Below, one piece after another: positions 8,249-16,677 of a stretch of DNA of 64,000 nucleotides. The position numbers and the translations under genes are program-made. Positions within the stretch are counted from its first letter, which is position 1, and each line of letters starts with the position of its first letter. The notes beneath the pieces are model-generated. The model saw only the letters and a program-made list of their open reading frames with translations. It searched no databases and was not told the DNA's origin. This DNA comes from Candidatus Desulfofervidus auxilii (lineage in GTDB: Bacteria; Desulfobacterota; Desulfofervidia; Desulfofervidales; Desulfofervidaceae), in NCBI GenBank assembly GCA_030262725.1, contig JAJSZS010000006.1:49205-113204 (forward strand). Reading direction: 5' to 3'.

Positions 8249-10585
8249 ATGGCGGTTAGAGCAGAAAGAAAAGAATTAGATCAAACCAAATTTAATACAC
8301 ATTTAAAAGAAGCAGAGATATATTATGATCAAGGACTTTATAGAGAAGCAAAGGAAATTTATTTAAAGTTACTTTCTCAATTAGAAAATATGTCCCCTAC
8401 TCCGCAAATAGACGCTCAAAAACATATGCTTAAAGCAAAAATTGAAGAAATAGAAAGTATGCAACAAAAAACAGAAGAAAATGTGCTTACTTTTCCAACT
8501 ACTCATGAAAAAGAAAGTTCTTCTGAAATATATGAAAAAGCTCAAGTTTTTAAAGAATTAGGACTTTATAAACAAGCTATTGAAGAGTTTAAAAAGGCTT
8601 TATATAAGGGCTATAAAATAGAAGAGTGTATTCATAATGTTATTAACTGTTATGAAGCTCAAGGTAATAAACTTAATGCTATTTCTTTTTTAGAACAGAT
8701 TTTAAATCATCCTTCTTTTTCTAGATATAGAGAACAAATTAAATATAAGTTAGGTGAATTATATGAAGCTGTAGGAGCTTATGGTAAAGCATTAAATTAC
8801 TTCAAGAGTATTAAAAATAAAGAGAAATTTCCTGATGTAGAACAGAAAATTAAAAGTTTATCTTTTCGTGCAAGAGGTGGAACACGTTTTGATTATCTTC
8901 TTCGAGAGGGCATTATTACTAAAGAAGAATTGGAAGATGCTGTTACTGAATCAAAAAAAGAGAATAAAAGTGTTGAATTTATTCTTATGCAGAAATATGG
9001 AGTGCCTAAAGAAGAAATTGGAAAATCTTTATCACTTTTTTTCGGTTGTGAATTTGTTTCTTTTGACCCCAGTATACCTATACCTTTGGATTTAATTAGA
9101 GGATTAAAATATCAATATCTTAAACATAATGGCTGGGTACCTTTACGAAGAGAGGAAAATAAAATTATTGTTGCTATTGATAACCCTCATGATCTTTCTA
9201 AGTTAGATATTATTAAAACTCTTCTGCAAAGTTCAGACATTGAATTAGTAGTAAGTATTAGAGAAGATATAGAAAATTTTATTGACTATTTTTGGGGGCA
9301 AGAAAGCACACCTTCTATTGAAGAACTTGTTGAAACTGTTGAGGAAGTAGCTATTGACGAAGAAGCTGAAGAAGTATCAGAAGCAGATAGTAGGGTTATT
9401 CAATTTGTAAATCAAATGATTCTTGATGCATGGCGAAAAAAAGCATCAGATATTCATATAGAACCTTCTCCTTCAGATAAAATTACACGTATTCGGTTTC
9501 GTATTGATGGTATTTGTCAACCTTATATTCAAGTGCCTAATGCATTTACAAGGGCTGTTGTTTCAAGAATAAAGATTATGGCTAATCTTGATATTGCAGA
9601 AAAAAGATTACCTCAAGATGGTAAAATAAAATTCAAACAAAAAGGTAAAGATCTTTTGGAATTGCGTGTTGCTACTGTTCCAACAGTAGGGGGACTTGAA
9701 GATGTAGTGTTAAGATTGCTACATACTGGTACTCCTTTAAAACTTAATGAAATTGGAATGTCTGAAAGAAATTTAAAAAAATTTATTGATATTATTTCTC
9801 AACCTTATGGTTTAGTTTTAGTAGTAGGACCAACTGGTTCAGGTAAAACAACTACCCTTCATTCAGCCTTAAGTTATATAAATACTCCTGATAAAAAAAT
9901 ATGGACAGCTGAAGATCCAGTAGAAATTACTCAACCAGGTTTAAGGCAAGTAGAAGTTCGCCCTAAAATAGGTCTTACTTTTGCTCGTATTATGAGGTCA
10001 TTTCTTAGAGCTGATCCTGATGTGATTATGATTGGTGAGATGCGTGATGAAGAAACTGCTACTATTGGTATAGAAGCTTCTCTTACTGGTCACCTTGTTT
10101 TTTCCACACTTCATACTAATAGTGCCCCAGAAACAGTAACAAGACTTTTAGAGATGGGTTTAGATCCTTACAATTTTGCTGATTCTTTACTTGGTGTCCT
10201 TGCTCAAAGGTTGATACGCACTCTTTGCAAAAACTGTAAAGAGGCATATCATCCTACTAAAGAAGAATTTGATGAATTAGTTGCTGAATATGGAGAAGAA
10301 TATTTTGGGCGAGTGGGAGTGAAATATTCAGGTAATTTAATCCTTTATCGACCAAAAGGATGTGATGTATGTGGTGGCACTGGTTATAAAGGAAGAATGG
10401 GTATTCATGAATTACTTATTAATGATGATGAAATAAAAGCATTAATAAAGAAAAAAGCTCCTACAGAGGAAATTAGAAAGGTGGCAATTCGTCAAGGTAT
10501 GACTACTTTAAAACAAGATGGTATTGAAAAGGTGCTTAAAGGATATACTGATTTGAAAGAAGTAAGGCGTGTTTGTATTAAGTAA
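8249..10585 (+). CDS. pilB: type IV pilus assembly ATPase PilB/GspE with N-terminal TPR region
   Basis: A 778-residue secretion/extension ATPase. Residues 1-205 hold TPR-like repeats ('KEAEIYYDQGLYREAKEIYL', 'AQVFKELGLYKQAIEEFKKA'). About 210-350 is an MshEN/T2SSE N-terminal domain ('FDYLLREGIITKEELEDAV'). The motor domain has Walker A GPTGSGKTT near 527, Asp box and Walker B 'ADPDVIMIGEMRDEETA' near 588, and a tetracysteine zinc site (CKNC near 660, CDVC near 704). PilB powers pilus extension at the inner membrane. The ~200-residue TPR front end is an addition to the usual ~570-residue PilB. It closes the MglA/PATAN operon, 2 bases after the CheW-like gene, with no pilC, pilT or pilM-Q nearby. 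Confidence 0.93.
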   Translation: MAVRAERKELDQTKFNTHLKEAEIYYDQGLYREAKEIYLKLLSQLENMSPTPQIDAQKHMLKAKIEEIESMQQKTEENVLTFPTTHEKESSSEIYEKAQVFKELGLYKQAIEEFKKALYKGYKIEECIHNVINCYEAQGNKLNAISFLEQILNHPSFSRYREQIKYKLGELYEAVGAYGKALNYFKSIKNKEKFPDVEQKIKSLSFRARGGTRFDYLLREGIITKEELEDAVTESKKENKSVEFILMQKYGVPKEEIGKSLSLFFGCEFVSFDPSIPIPLDLIRGLKYQYLKHNGWVPLRREENKIIVAIDNPHDLSKLDIIKTLLQSSDIELVVSIREDIENFIDYFWGQESTPSIEELVETVEEVAIDEEAEEVSEADSRVIQFVNQMILDAWRKKASDIHIEPSPSDKITRIRFRIDGICQPYIQVPNAFTRAVVSRIKIMANLDIAEKRLPQDGKIKFKQKGKDLLELRVATVPTVGGLEDVVLRLLHTGTPLKLNEIGMSERNLKKFIDIISQPYGLVLVVGPTGSGKTTTLHSALSYINTPDKKIWTAEDPVEITQPGLRQVEVRPKIGLTFARIMRSFLRADPDVIMIGEMRDEETATIGIEASLTGHLVFSTLHTNSAPETVTRLLEMGLDPYNFADSLLGVLAQRLIRTLCKNCKEAYHPTKEEFDELVAEYGEEYFGRVGVKYSGNLILYRPKGCDVCGGTGYKGRMGIHELLINDDEIKALIKKKAPTEEIRKVAIRQGMTTLKQDGIEKVLKGYTDLKEVRRVCIK

Positions 10586-11597
10586 TCTTTATTTCATTTA
10601 TTTCTCCAATACTTTTTGTATGTTCTATTTTTCTCTTTAAAAATTGATTAATTATCCAAATATTTGTAATAAGATGTGAAGAAATGATAGTTTTAAAACA
10701 AGATTGTCCTGATGCAAGACAAAGATAAGGTATAATTTGATCTGCTAAATGTTCTTCTAAACAAACATTTGCTCTATAATAAGTAAAAAAATATTTAAAT
10801 ACTTCTTCTGCTACTTCTTCTGCAGGTTTTCCCTTTGCACCCAATGCAGAAAATCCTGCTTTTATTTTTTCATCAATCCATAAAAAAAGAAAACTTCCCT
10901 TCCCTTTTCCTGAAGCTTCAATTTCTTCTTTAGATTTAATTTCTAATCCTATTTCTTTTAAACGAAAGATTAATCTTTCAATTTGTCTTTTCCTCACATG
11001 TTCTGGTAAATGAGAAGAAGCAGAAATGGCTTTAAGACATGAAAAATTAGGTGGTTCATTCCAAGATTGAGCTTTTAATTCTTTGGCAGGAAAGACTCTT
11101 ATAACTATTTCTCCACCACCTTCTGGATACCAACCCCACTGATATAATTTAAGTTCTATTTTAATCCCTATTGAATTAAGCATTGGCGCAAAAACATATT
11201 TTAAATAATGAAATGGAGGACTCCAAGGAACATGCGTACCTCCTTTGATTTTTATTTCTGAAGCTTCATTTGCCATACTTAATGGTAAAAGGATACTTTG
11301 TAAAACCAAGCTAGTAGAACCTGCTGTGCCAATATCAAAATTGTATTTTCCTGGAAAAATCCCTTTTGGAGAAAATCTTAATTTTTTTGCACCTATTTCT
11401 GCTCCATCTACATCTGCATGTGTAATTTTTTGCACCGCCTTTACACAAACAAGATGCTGAGGACGTAATCCTGGTTTTGGTCTTTTTGCTCGAATATTAA
11501 AAATTTCAATTGGTTTTTGTAAAATTGCAGATAAAGCAAGACTTGTCCGTAATATCTGTCCCCCACCCTCGCCATAAGAACCATCAATTTTAATCAT
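10578..11597 (-). CDS. rtcA: RNA 3'-terminal phosphate cyclase RtcA
   Basis: A 339-residue cyclase that converts an RNA 3'-phosphate to a 2',3'-cyclic phosphate through an adenylylated histidine. The protein begins MIKIDGSYGEGGGQILRTSL, the typical RtcA N-terminus, and includes 'KRPKPGLRPQHLVCVKA', 'GTHVPWSPPFHYL' and the catalytic-region 'EEHLADQIIPYLCLASG' with the expected histidine. The ATG at 11597-11595 overlaps the TGA of the upstream GTPase gene by four bases, so that start is chosen rather than the longer frame. Its stop overlaps pilB by eight bases on the other strand. No rtcB or rtcR is visible here. Confidence 0.93.
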   Translation of the reverse strand: MIKIDGSYGEGGGQILRTSLALSAILQKPIEIFNIRAKRPKPGLRPQHLVCVKAVQKITHADVDGAEIGAKKLRFSPKGIFPGKYNFDIGTAGSTSLVLQSILLPLSMANEASEIKIKGGTHVPWSPPFHYLKYVFAPMLNSIGIKIELKLYQWGWYPEGGGEIVIRVFPAKELKAQSWNEPPNFSCLKAISASSHLPEHVRKRQIERLIFRLKEIGLEIKSKEEIEASGKGKGSFLFLWIDEKIKAGFSALGAKGKPAEEVAEEVFKYFFTYYRANVCLEEHLADQIIPYLCLASGQSCFKTIISSHLITNIWIINQFLKRKIEHTKSIGEINEIKIT

Positions 11598-12556
11598 GTT
11601 CGCAACTCTACAATATCTTTGTCTTGCAATATATAATCTTTCTCTACCCTTAAACCATTTAATTTTTTGTTCCAAATACGAGCAAATTTTAGATTAGCAG
11701 CAATTTCCCGATGGACCTTTTCAGCAAAATCTAAGATTGTGCTTCCTTTTTTAATAATAAAAGGTTCTTCTAAATCTGGTTTTTTTCCTGGTGCTTTTGA
11801 ATAAATGCGAATAACATCTAGATGTTGAAAGATTCTTTCAGCAAGCATATTGAGATTAATATTCTTTTCAACAGAAATAGGAATTAATGGTAAATCCAAT
11901 TCCCAAAAAGATTGAAAAATCTCAAAAACTTCATTTGCTCCAGGTGCGTCTATTTTATTAGCAGCCACAACAGTTTTTTTAAAAAAGAAACCTATTGTTT
12001 TTTCTAAAATCTTAATCTTAAGTTCTTCAAGACGTTTTAAAATATTTTCCCATTGATATAATGGATCATCAGTTAAGTCTAACATTATTAACAATAAATC
12101 CGCTCGCCGAAGAACATCTCCTACCCAAGGCTCTATATATTCAATTGTTAAAGCAGGCATATCTATTAGTTGAATTTTGATATCTTCAAATGGCATCATT
12201 CCCGGTATAGGTATACGCGTTGTAAAGGGATAATCTGCTACTTCTGGGGTGGCTTTAGTTACTTTTCTTATAAAGGCAGATTTACCTACATTAGGAAATC
12301 CAACTAATGCTACCTGTCCTGCTCCTTCTTTTTCAATTACATAACTTACACCCTTTTTAGTCTTTTTTTTAGCTTCAATAGCACTTTTAATTTGTGCTAG
12401 CTTTCGTCTTAGAGCTGCTCGCAATTTATCAGTACCCTTATGTTTTGGCATAATCATGAGCATTTCTTCAAGGAAAGCCATTTTTTCTTGTAGTGTTTTT
12501 GCTTCTCGATATTTTTTTTCAGCAGCGTAATATTGAGGTGGAAGATTGGCAGGCAT
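11594..12556 (-). CDS. DRG/Obg-like GTPase with TGS domain
   Basis: A 320-residue TRAFAC-class GTPase. A helical N-terminus (1-75) precedes G1 'GFPNVGKSAF', a G2/switch region 'YPFTTRIPIPGMM', G3 variant 'DMPAL' in place of DxPG, and G4 'NKID'. The final ~70 residues ('FIIKKGSTILDFAEKVHREI', 'DKDIVELRT') form a TGS domain. The architecture matches the DRG/archaeal-type GTPases linked to ribosome or tRNA function rather than bacterial ObgE, which has an Obg fold in front. It is coupled with rtcA by a 4-base overlap, hinting at RNA-related work; the exact role is unknown. Confidence 0.82.
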   Translation of the reverse strand: MPANLPPQYYAAEKKYREAKTLQEKMAFLEEMLMIMPKHKGTDKLRAALRRKLAQIKSAIEAKKKTKKGVSYVIEKEGAGQVALVGFPNVGKSAFIRKVTKATPEVADYPFTTRIPIPGMMPFEDIKIQLIDMPALTIEYIEPWVGDVLRRADLLLIMLDLTDDPLYQWENILKRLEELKIKILEKTIGFFFKKTVVAANKIDAPGANEVFEIFQSFWELDLPLIPISVEKNINLNMLAERIFQHLDVIRIYSKAPGKKPDLEEPFIIKKGSTILDFAEKVHREIAANLKFARIWNKKLNGLRVEKDYILQDKDIVELRT

Positions 12557-12561
12557 AATTA

Positions 12562-13098
12562 TTAACTGCTTAAACTACATTCTTTACAACTTACTGGACA
12601 CTTCCAAACATCAAAAGCAGCTAATATCCTTTTTTCTTTTTCTTTTCTTTCTTCAGAAATAGGATCAAAACGGAATTTAGGTAACATTTCTTTTAATTCA
12701 TTTTTTGTTGGAATAGCATTTAAATCTTCAGCTATTACTTTACCTGAATATGTATCTAAAACTTCTGTAGCAAAACCATCAGTAATAACAGTTAAAGGGA
12801 TTGGGTAATTGTCTAAAAGGCGAGCACAAGCAAGGGTAACTTTCTCTCGAGTGATCAAAGCTGTAGGAAAACATTTGATTAAAATAAGTCTTTTTCCTTC
12901 TAACCTTATGATATAATCAATAGGAATTACTATCTTCTTTTCATTTGCTATGGTTTCAAATATAATGTTTATTTCTATATCTGACTTATCATATCCTTTT
13001 TCTTCAACTAAAAATCTTCCAACCTTTTGTCTTAAACGTTCCATATCAGTATCTGGCAATTTTTTTCCAGTAAAAAAGTCAACAATTTCTTCTGCCAT
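12562..13098 (-). CDS. HsdR N-terminal-like (type I restriction R-subunit N-domain) protein
   Basis: A 178-residue protein resembling the stand-alone 'type I restriction enzyme R protein N-terminal' domain, a PD-(D/E)xK-like fold: 'LRQKVGRFLVEEKGYDKSDI', 'IPIDYIIRLEGKRLILIKCF', 'REKVTLACARLLDNYPIPLT' and 'VITDGFATEVLDTYSGKVI'. The usual catalytic D...ExK is not clearly preserved (DYII...ILIK), so nuclease activity is doubtful. The C-terminus carries a Cys cluster 'CPVSCKEC'. AAGGAG lies just before the ATG. It is the first gene of a three-gene operon with the TGS GTPase and rtcA. Such stand-alone proteins are common in Deltaproteobacteria and uncharacterised. Confidence 0.65.
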   Translation of the reverse strand: MAEEIVDFFTGKKLPDTDMERLRQKVGRFLVEEKGYDKSDIEINIIFETIANEKKIVIPIDYIIRLEGKRLILIKCFPTALITREKVTLACARLLDNYPIPLTVITDGFATEVLDTYSGKVIAEDLNAIPTKNELKEMLPKFRFDPISEERKEKEKRILAAFDVWKCPVSCKECSLSS

Positions 13099-13140
13099 TT
13101 TTGACTCCTTAAAAATTTTTAATATTATATAATTTAAATT

Positions 13141-13725
13141 ATGAGATTTAAAGGTCCTATTTGGCTTATGCAGCCTATACCATATTTTGGAGAAAAATTA
13201 AACTTAAAAGAATGGATTTGGGAGCCTAAAATTGATGGTTGGAGAATGCAGATAATAAAATATGAAAATAATAAAATAGAATTTTATGGTAGAAGATTAG
13301 AGACTAATCCTAATTGGACAAAAAAATTAAATTATCTCATAAATATAGCTAATCAATTTTTACCCAATTATACATTACTTGATGCTGAACTTTACTCTTC
13401 TGGAGGGCGAAGGTTTATACCTTCATTATTTGCACAACAGCCAAAAGCAGAGCCTATAATTTTTGTATTTGATATAATTTTTTTAGAAAAAGAATTTTTA
13501 GGCAACTTACCTCTTTTGGAAAGAAGAAAATTGCTTAAAAAAATAAAATTTAAAAAACCATTTTACATTATTAAACAAAATAAGATAAAAGAACTTCCAA
13601 TAGCACTAAAGGAATCTTTATTACAAGGTAATGAGGGTATAGTGATAAAACAAATTTATTCAAAATATCAAATTTCAAAAGATGGCCCAATAGCTACTGA
13701 ATGGTGGAGGAAAATAAAGAAATAA
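13141..13725 (+). CDS. stand-alone ATP-dependent DNA ligase adenylation domain
   Basis: A 194-residue nucleotidyltransferase. Motif I is 'EPKIDGWR' with the adenylated Lys; motif III 'LLDAELY'; motif IIIa 'IFVFDIIFL'; motif IV 'EGIVIKQ'; and motif V lies in the terminal 'WWRKIKK'. The OB-fold domain with motif VI, which normally follows motif V and is needed for step 1 of ligation, is absent; the stop codon comes right after motif V and abuts the end of the opposite-strand transporter gene. The protein is either a natural minimal domain that works with a partner or a truncated ligase. There are no Ku or other LigD-type genes nearby. Confidence 0.78.
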   Translation: MRFKGPIWLMQPIPYFGEKLNLKEWIWEPKIDGWRMQIIKYENNKIEFYGRRLETNPNWTKKLNYLINIANQFLPNYTLLDAELYSSGGRRFIPSLFAQQPKAEPIIFVFDIIFLEKEFLGNLPLLERRKLLKKIKFKKPFYIIKQNKIKELPIALKESLLQGNEGIVIKQIYSKYQISKDGPIATEWWRKIKK

Positions 13726-14916
13726 TTATTTTACAAATCTATCCAATATCTTAGCTCCAACCATGTCACCCCATACATTAACAGAAGTCCTTAACATATC
13801 TAAAAATCTATCTACTGCAAGTATTATACCTATTCCTTCTATAGGCAATCCTACTGTATTTAAAACTAAAGTCATGGTTACTAATCCAGCACTAGGTATA
13901 CCTGCTGCTCCAATAGATGCTAAAGTAGCAGTTAAAAAAATCACAATTTGCTGTCCAAAATTTAAGTTTATGCCATAGATGTTGGCAATAAACATGGATG
14001 CAACTGCTTCATATAAAGCTGTTCCATCCATATTTATTGTTGCACCAAGAGGTAAAACAAATCCCGCAACTTTTTTACTTATTTTTGCCTTTTCTTCTGC
14101 TACCTCAAGAGATATAGGTAAAGTGGCTGAACTTGAGGCAGTTGAAAATGCTACTAATAAAGCCCCTCTTACTTCCATAAAATGAAATAAAGGATTAAAT
14201 TTTCCTACTAAATATCCTAAAAATCCTAAATTAATTATTGCATGAATTAATAAGCCAACAACTACAGCTAAAATATATTCCCATAATAAAATTATAGGTT
14301 TTATTCCTTTTATAGCTACAATATGGGAGACAATAAAAAATACTCCAATAGGAGTTAGTTTTATAATCCATTTTGTAAGTCTTATCATGCTGTCATTTAC
14401 TCCATCAAAAAAATTATATATTTGTTCTTTCTTTTTTTCATTGATTGTTAAAACGGCTAAACCAAATAGTATAGCAAAAAAGATAATTTGCAAAACTTTA
14501 CCTTCTACTAAACTTTTTAAAGGATTTTCGGGAAAAATGTTTAAAATTAAATCTGATATTTTAAATTCATGCTCAAATGTGCACATTTTTTTTGTAAATT
14601 CTGCTCCTTTACCTGGAGTTAATATGTTAACAATACTCAATCCTGTAATCACTGAAATGCTAGTTGTTGCTAAATAATAAAAAATAGTTTTTCCTCCCAA
14701 ATCTTTAATATTTTTTAGAGAACCTAAAGAAACAATACTTACAAATACTGAAGCAAATATTAATGGTACAATAACCATTTTAAGAAGAGTAATAAAAATA
14801 TCACCAATAAATTTAAATTTTGAAATAAATTCTGGAAAAAAGATACCAAGTAAGATACCTACAATTATAGATAATAATGTAAGATTTTCTATTGTTATAA
14901 AGCGTTTTATACCCAT
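13726..14916 (-). CDS. dicarboxylate/amino acid:cation symporter (DAACS family, GltP/DctA-like)
   Basis: A 396-residue inner-membrane secondary transporter. It has the diagnostic serine-rich re-entrant loop 'AFSTASSSATLPISLEVAEE', the NMDGT motif ('ATINMDGTALYEAVASMFIA') and the final 'DRFLDMLRTSVNVWGDMVGA' in the TM8 region. The family moves glutamate, aspartate or C4-dicarboxylates with Na+ or H+; the substrate cannot be fixed from sequence. It is a single gene convergent with the small ligase. No Shine-Dalgarno is visible before the ATG, and the candidate promoter at 14923-14950 would make the mRNA almost leaderless. Confidence 0.9.
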   Translation of the reverse strand: MGIKRFITIENLTLLSIIVGILLGIFFPEFISKFKFIGDIFITLLKMVIVPLIFASVFVSIVSLGSLKNIKDLGGKTIFYYLATTSISVITGLSIVNILTPGKGAEFTKKMCTFEHEFKISDLILNIFPENPLKSLVEGKVLQIIFFAILFGLAVLTINEKKKEQIYNFFDGVNDSMIRLTKWIIKLTPIGVFFIVSHIVAIKGIKPIILLWEYILAVVVGLLIHAIINLGFLGYLVGKFNPLFHFMEVRGALLVAFSTASSSATLPISLEVAEEKAKISKKVAGFVLPLGATINMDGTALYEAVASMFIANIYGINLNFGQQIVIFLTATLASIGAAGIPSAGLVTMTLVLNTVGLPIEGIGIILAVDRFLDMLRTSVNVWGDMVGAKILDRFVK

Positions 14917-14922
14917 GTTTTT

Positions 14923-14950
14923 CTTATAACAAACTTTTTAAATAAGACAA
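14923..14950 (-). promoter_or_regulatory. candidate promoter of the DAACS transporter
   Basis: On the minus strand TTGTCT (14950-14945) and TATAAG (14928-14923) are 16 bases apart. The -35 hexamer is the same as that of the DUF169 gene promoter. The -10 ends only about seven bases before the ATG, so transcription would begin at or next to the start codon. Confidence 0.35.
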
Positions 14951-14987
14951 ATATTTTACTTTTAAAAGTTTTAATTCAGCAAAAAGC

Positions 14988-15013
14988 TTGACATTTACAG
15001 CTATATTTAGCAT
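14988..15013 (+). promoter_or_regulatory. weak candidate promoter of the lipoate operon
   Basis: A perfect TTGACA at 14988-14993 lies 32 bases before the lipoate ligase ATG. The best -10 is TAGCAT (15008-15013) at a short 14-base spacing, so the -10 assignment is uncertain; only the -35 is convincing. Confidence 0.28.
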
Positions 15014-15025
15014 TAAGCTTCTGAG

Positions 15026-15820
15026 ATGATAAAACAATGGCGATTTATTCGTTCAGGATTTTGTGACCCTTACACTAATATGGCTATAGATGAGGCTATA
15101 TTGATAGCACATAGTAAAAAAGAGAATTTACCTACTTTAAGGGTTTATGGCTGGAAACCTCCTGCTTTTTCTATTGGTTATTTTCAAAAAGTTGAGGAAG
15201 TATTAGATTTAAATAAATGTAAGAAAAAAGGAATCTTATTTGTCAGAAGAATCACAGGGGGAAAGGCTATTTTTCATTATCAAGAATTAACTTATAGTTT
15301 AACTTGCTTTAAAGATGAGATTAATGCCTTTGGTTCAGTAAAAGAAGGTTTTAAAAAGATTTGTTCATTTCTTTTAAATGCTTATAAAAAACTTGGGCTT
15401 AATCCACATTTTGCTATAGAAATTAAGCTGCCTGCTTCAGAAAAATCTTTACTTTGTTTCACTTCTTATGAAGATTATGACATTATCATCAATGGGAAAA
15501 AATTAGGTGGTAATGCCCAAAAAAGAAAAAAAGATTTAATCTTTCAACATGGTTCTATTCCTTTACAGCTAGAAATAGATGACTTTTTTTCATTCTTGCG
15601 TTATAAACCAGAAGGGTTGGAAGAAAAAGTTTGTTCCTTAGAGGATGTTTTAGGGAGAAAAATAAGTTTTACAGAAATAGAAAATATTATTAAAACATCT
15701 TTTGAAGAAACTTTTTCAGTAAGATTGGTAGAAGGGGGACTAACTTTTAAAGAACAAGAATTAGCTACTAAATTAAGGGAAGAAAAATATAAAACTTTAG
15801 AGTGGAACCTAAAAAGGTGA
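15026..15820 (+). CDS. lipoate-protein ligase / octanoyltransferase LipM-like
   Basis: A 264-residue BPL/LPL-fold protein. The N-terminal 'NMAIDEAIL', the lipoyl pocket 'RRITGGKAIFHYQELTYSL' and the core 'INGKKLGGNAQKRKKDLIFQ' followed by 'HGSIPL' are family signatures. A cysteine in 'SLLCFTSYEDY' lies where the LipM octanoyltransferase nucleophile is found, which favours LipM-type octanoyl transfer to an E2 or GcvH protein, although ligase activity with free lipoate cannot be excluded. It overlaps lipA downstream, so the operon makes and attaches lipoyl groups. No lipoyl-carrier protein gene is in the window. Confidence 0.85.
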   Translation: MIKQWRFIRSGFCDPYTNMAIDEAILIAHSKKENLPTLRVYGWKPPAFSIGYFQKVEEVLDLNKCKKKGILFVRRITGGKAIFHYQELTYSLTCFKDEINAFGSVKEGFKKICSFLLNAYKKLGLNPHFAIEIKLPASEKSLLCFTSYEDYDIIINGKKLGGNAQKRKKDLIFQHGSIPLQLEIDDFFSFLRYKPEGLEEKVCSLEDVLGRKISFTEIENIIKTSFEETFSVRLVEGGLTFKEQELATKLREEKYKTLEWNLKR

Positions 15821-16677
15821 AAAAGCCAGTTTGGTTGCATAAAAAGATTGATTTAAAAGCATGTTATGCCTTAAATGTCCTTTTAAAGAACTTAAAGTTA
15901 CATACTATTTGTCAAGAGGCCAATTGTCCTAATATTTCTGAATGTTTTTCTAAAAAGATAGCTACTTTTTTAATCCTAGGAAACATTTGCACAAGAAACT
16001 GCCGATTTTGTGCAGTAAAAAAAGGAAAGCCAGGGGTTGTGGATATAGAAGAACCAGAGCGTATAGCAGAAGCAGTCTCTCGGCTTAATTTAAAACATGT
16101 AGTTATTACCAGTGTAACTAGAGACGATTTGCCAGATGGAGGGGCTGAACATTTTGCGAAGACCATTTATAGTATCAGAAAAAAAATGAAAAAAATTGTT
16201 ATTGAGGTCCTTATCCCAGACTTTAAAGGAGAAAAAGAAGCGATAAAAAAGGTAATAGAAGCAAAGCCAGATATTATTGGGCATAATATTGAAACTGTAC
16301 CAAGATTGTATCCCATTGTGCGTAAAGGTGCAAATTTTTTACGCTCTTTAGAGGTATTAAAAACTGTAAAAGCACTAAGCAATGGTATTTATACTAAATC
16401 TGGCATTATGTTGGGTTTAGGAGAAAAAGAGGAAGAAATATTAGAAGTATTTAAAGATCTTCGTAAAGTAAACTGTGATTTTTTGAGCATAGGTCAGTAT
16501 TTATCCCCTAGTCGAAAGGCATATCCTGTAAAAGAGTATGTACATCCAGATAGATTTGATTATTATAAAGAAAGAGCTTTAGCACTAGGATTTCTTTATG
16601 TCGCCAGTGGGCCTTATGTTCGCAGTTCTTATTTGGCAGAAGAGTATTTGGAACATGTAGAGGATAATAAAAAATGA
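15817..16677 (+). CDS. lipA: lipoyl synthase LipA (radical SAM)
   Basis: A protein of about 286 residues that inserts two sulfur atoms into protein-bound octanoyl groups. The auxiliary [4Fe-4S] ligands lie in 'CQEANCPNISEC' (Cx4Cx5C) and the radical SAM cluster in 'CTRNCRFC' (CxxxCxxC). 'VTRDDLPDGGAEHFAKTI' and the C-terminal 'RSSYLAEE', with the serine that ligates the auxiliary cluster, complete the signature. I chose GTG at 15817 because it overlaps the upstream TGA as GTGA; an in-frame GTG at 15802 is an alternative. It ends with a 4-base ATGA overlap into lpdA. Confidence 0.95.
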   Translation: MKKPVWLHKKIDLKACYALNVLLKNLKLHTICQEANCPNISECFSKKIATFLILGNICTRNCRFCAVKKGKPGVVDIEEPERIAEAVSRLNLKHVVITSVTRDDLPDGGAEHFAKTIYSIRKKMKKIVIEVLIPDFKGEKEAIKKVIEAKPDIIGHNIETVPRLYPIVRKGANFLRSLEVLKTVKALSNGIYTKSGIMLGLGEKEEEILEVFKDLRKVNCDFLSIGQYLSPSRKAYPVKEYVHPDRFDYYKERALALGFLYVASGPYVRSSYLAEEYLEHVEDNKK

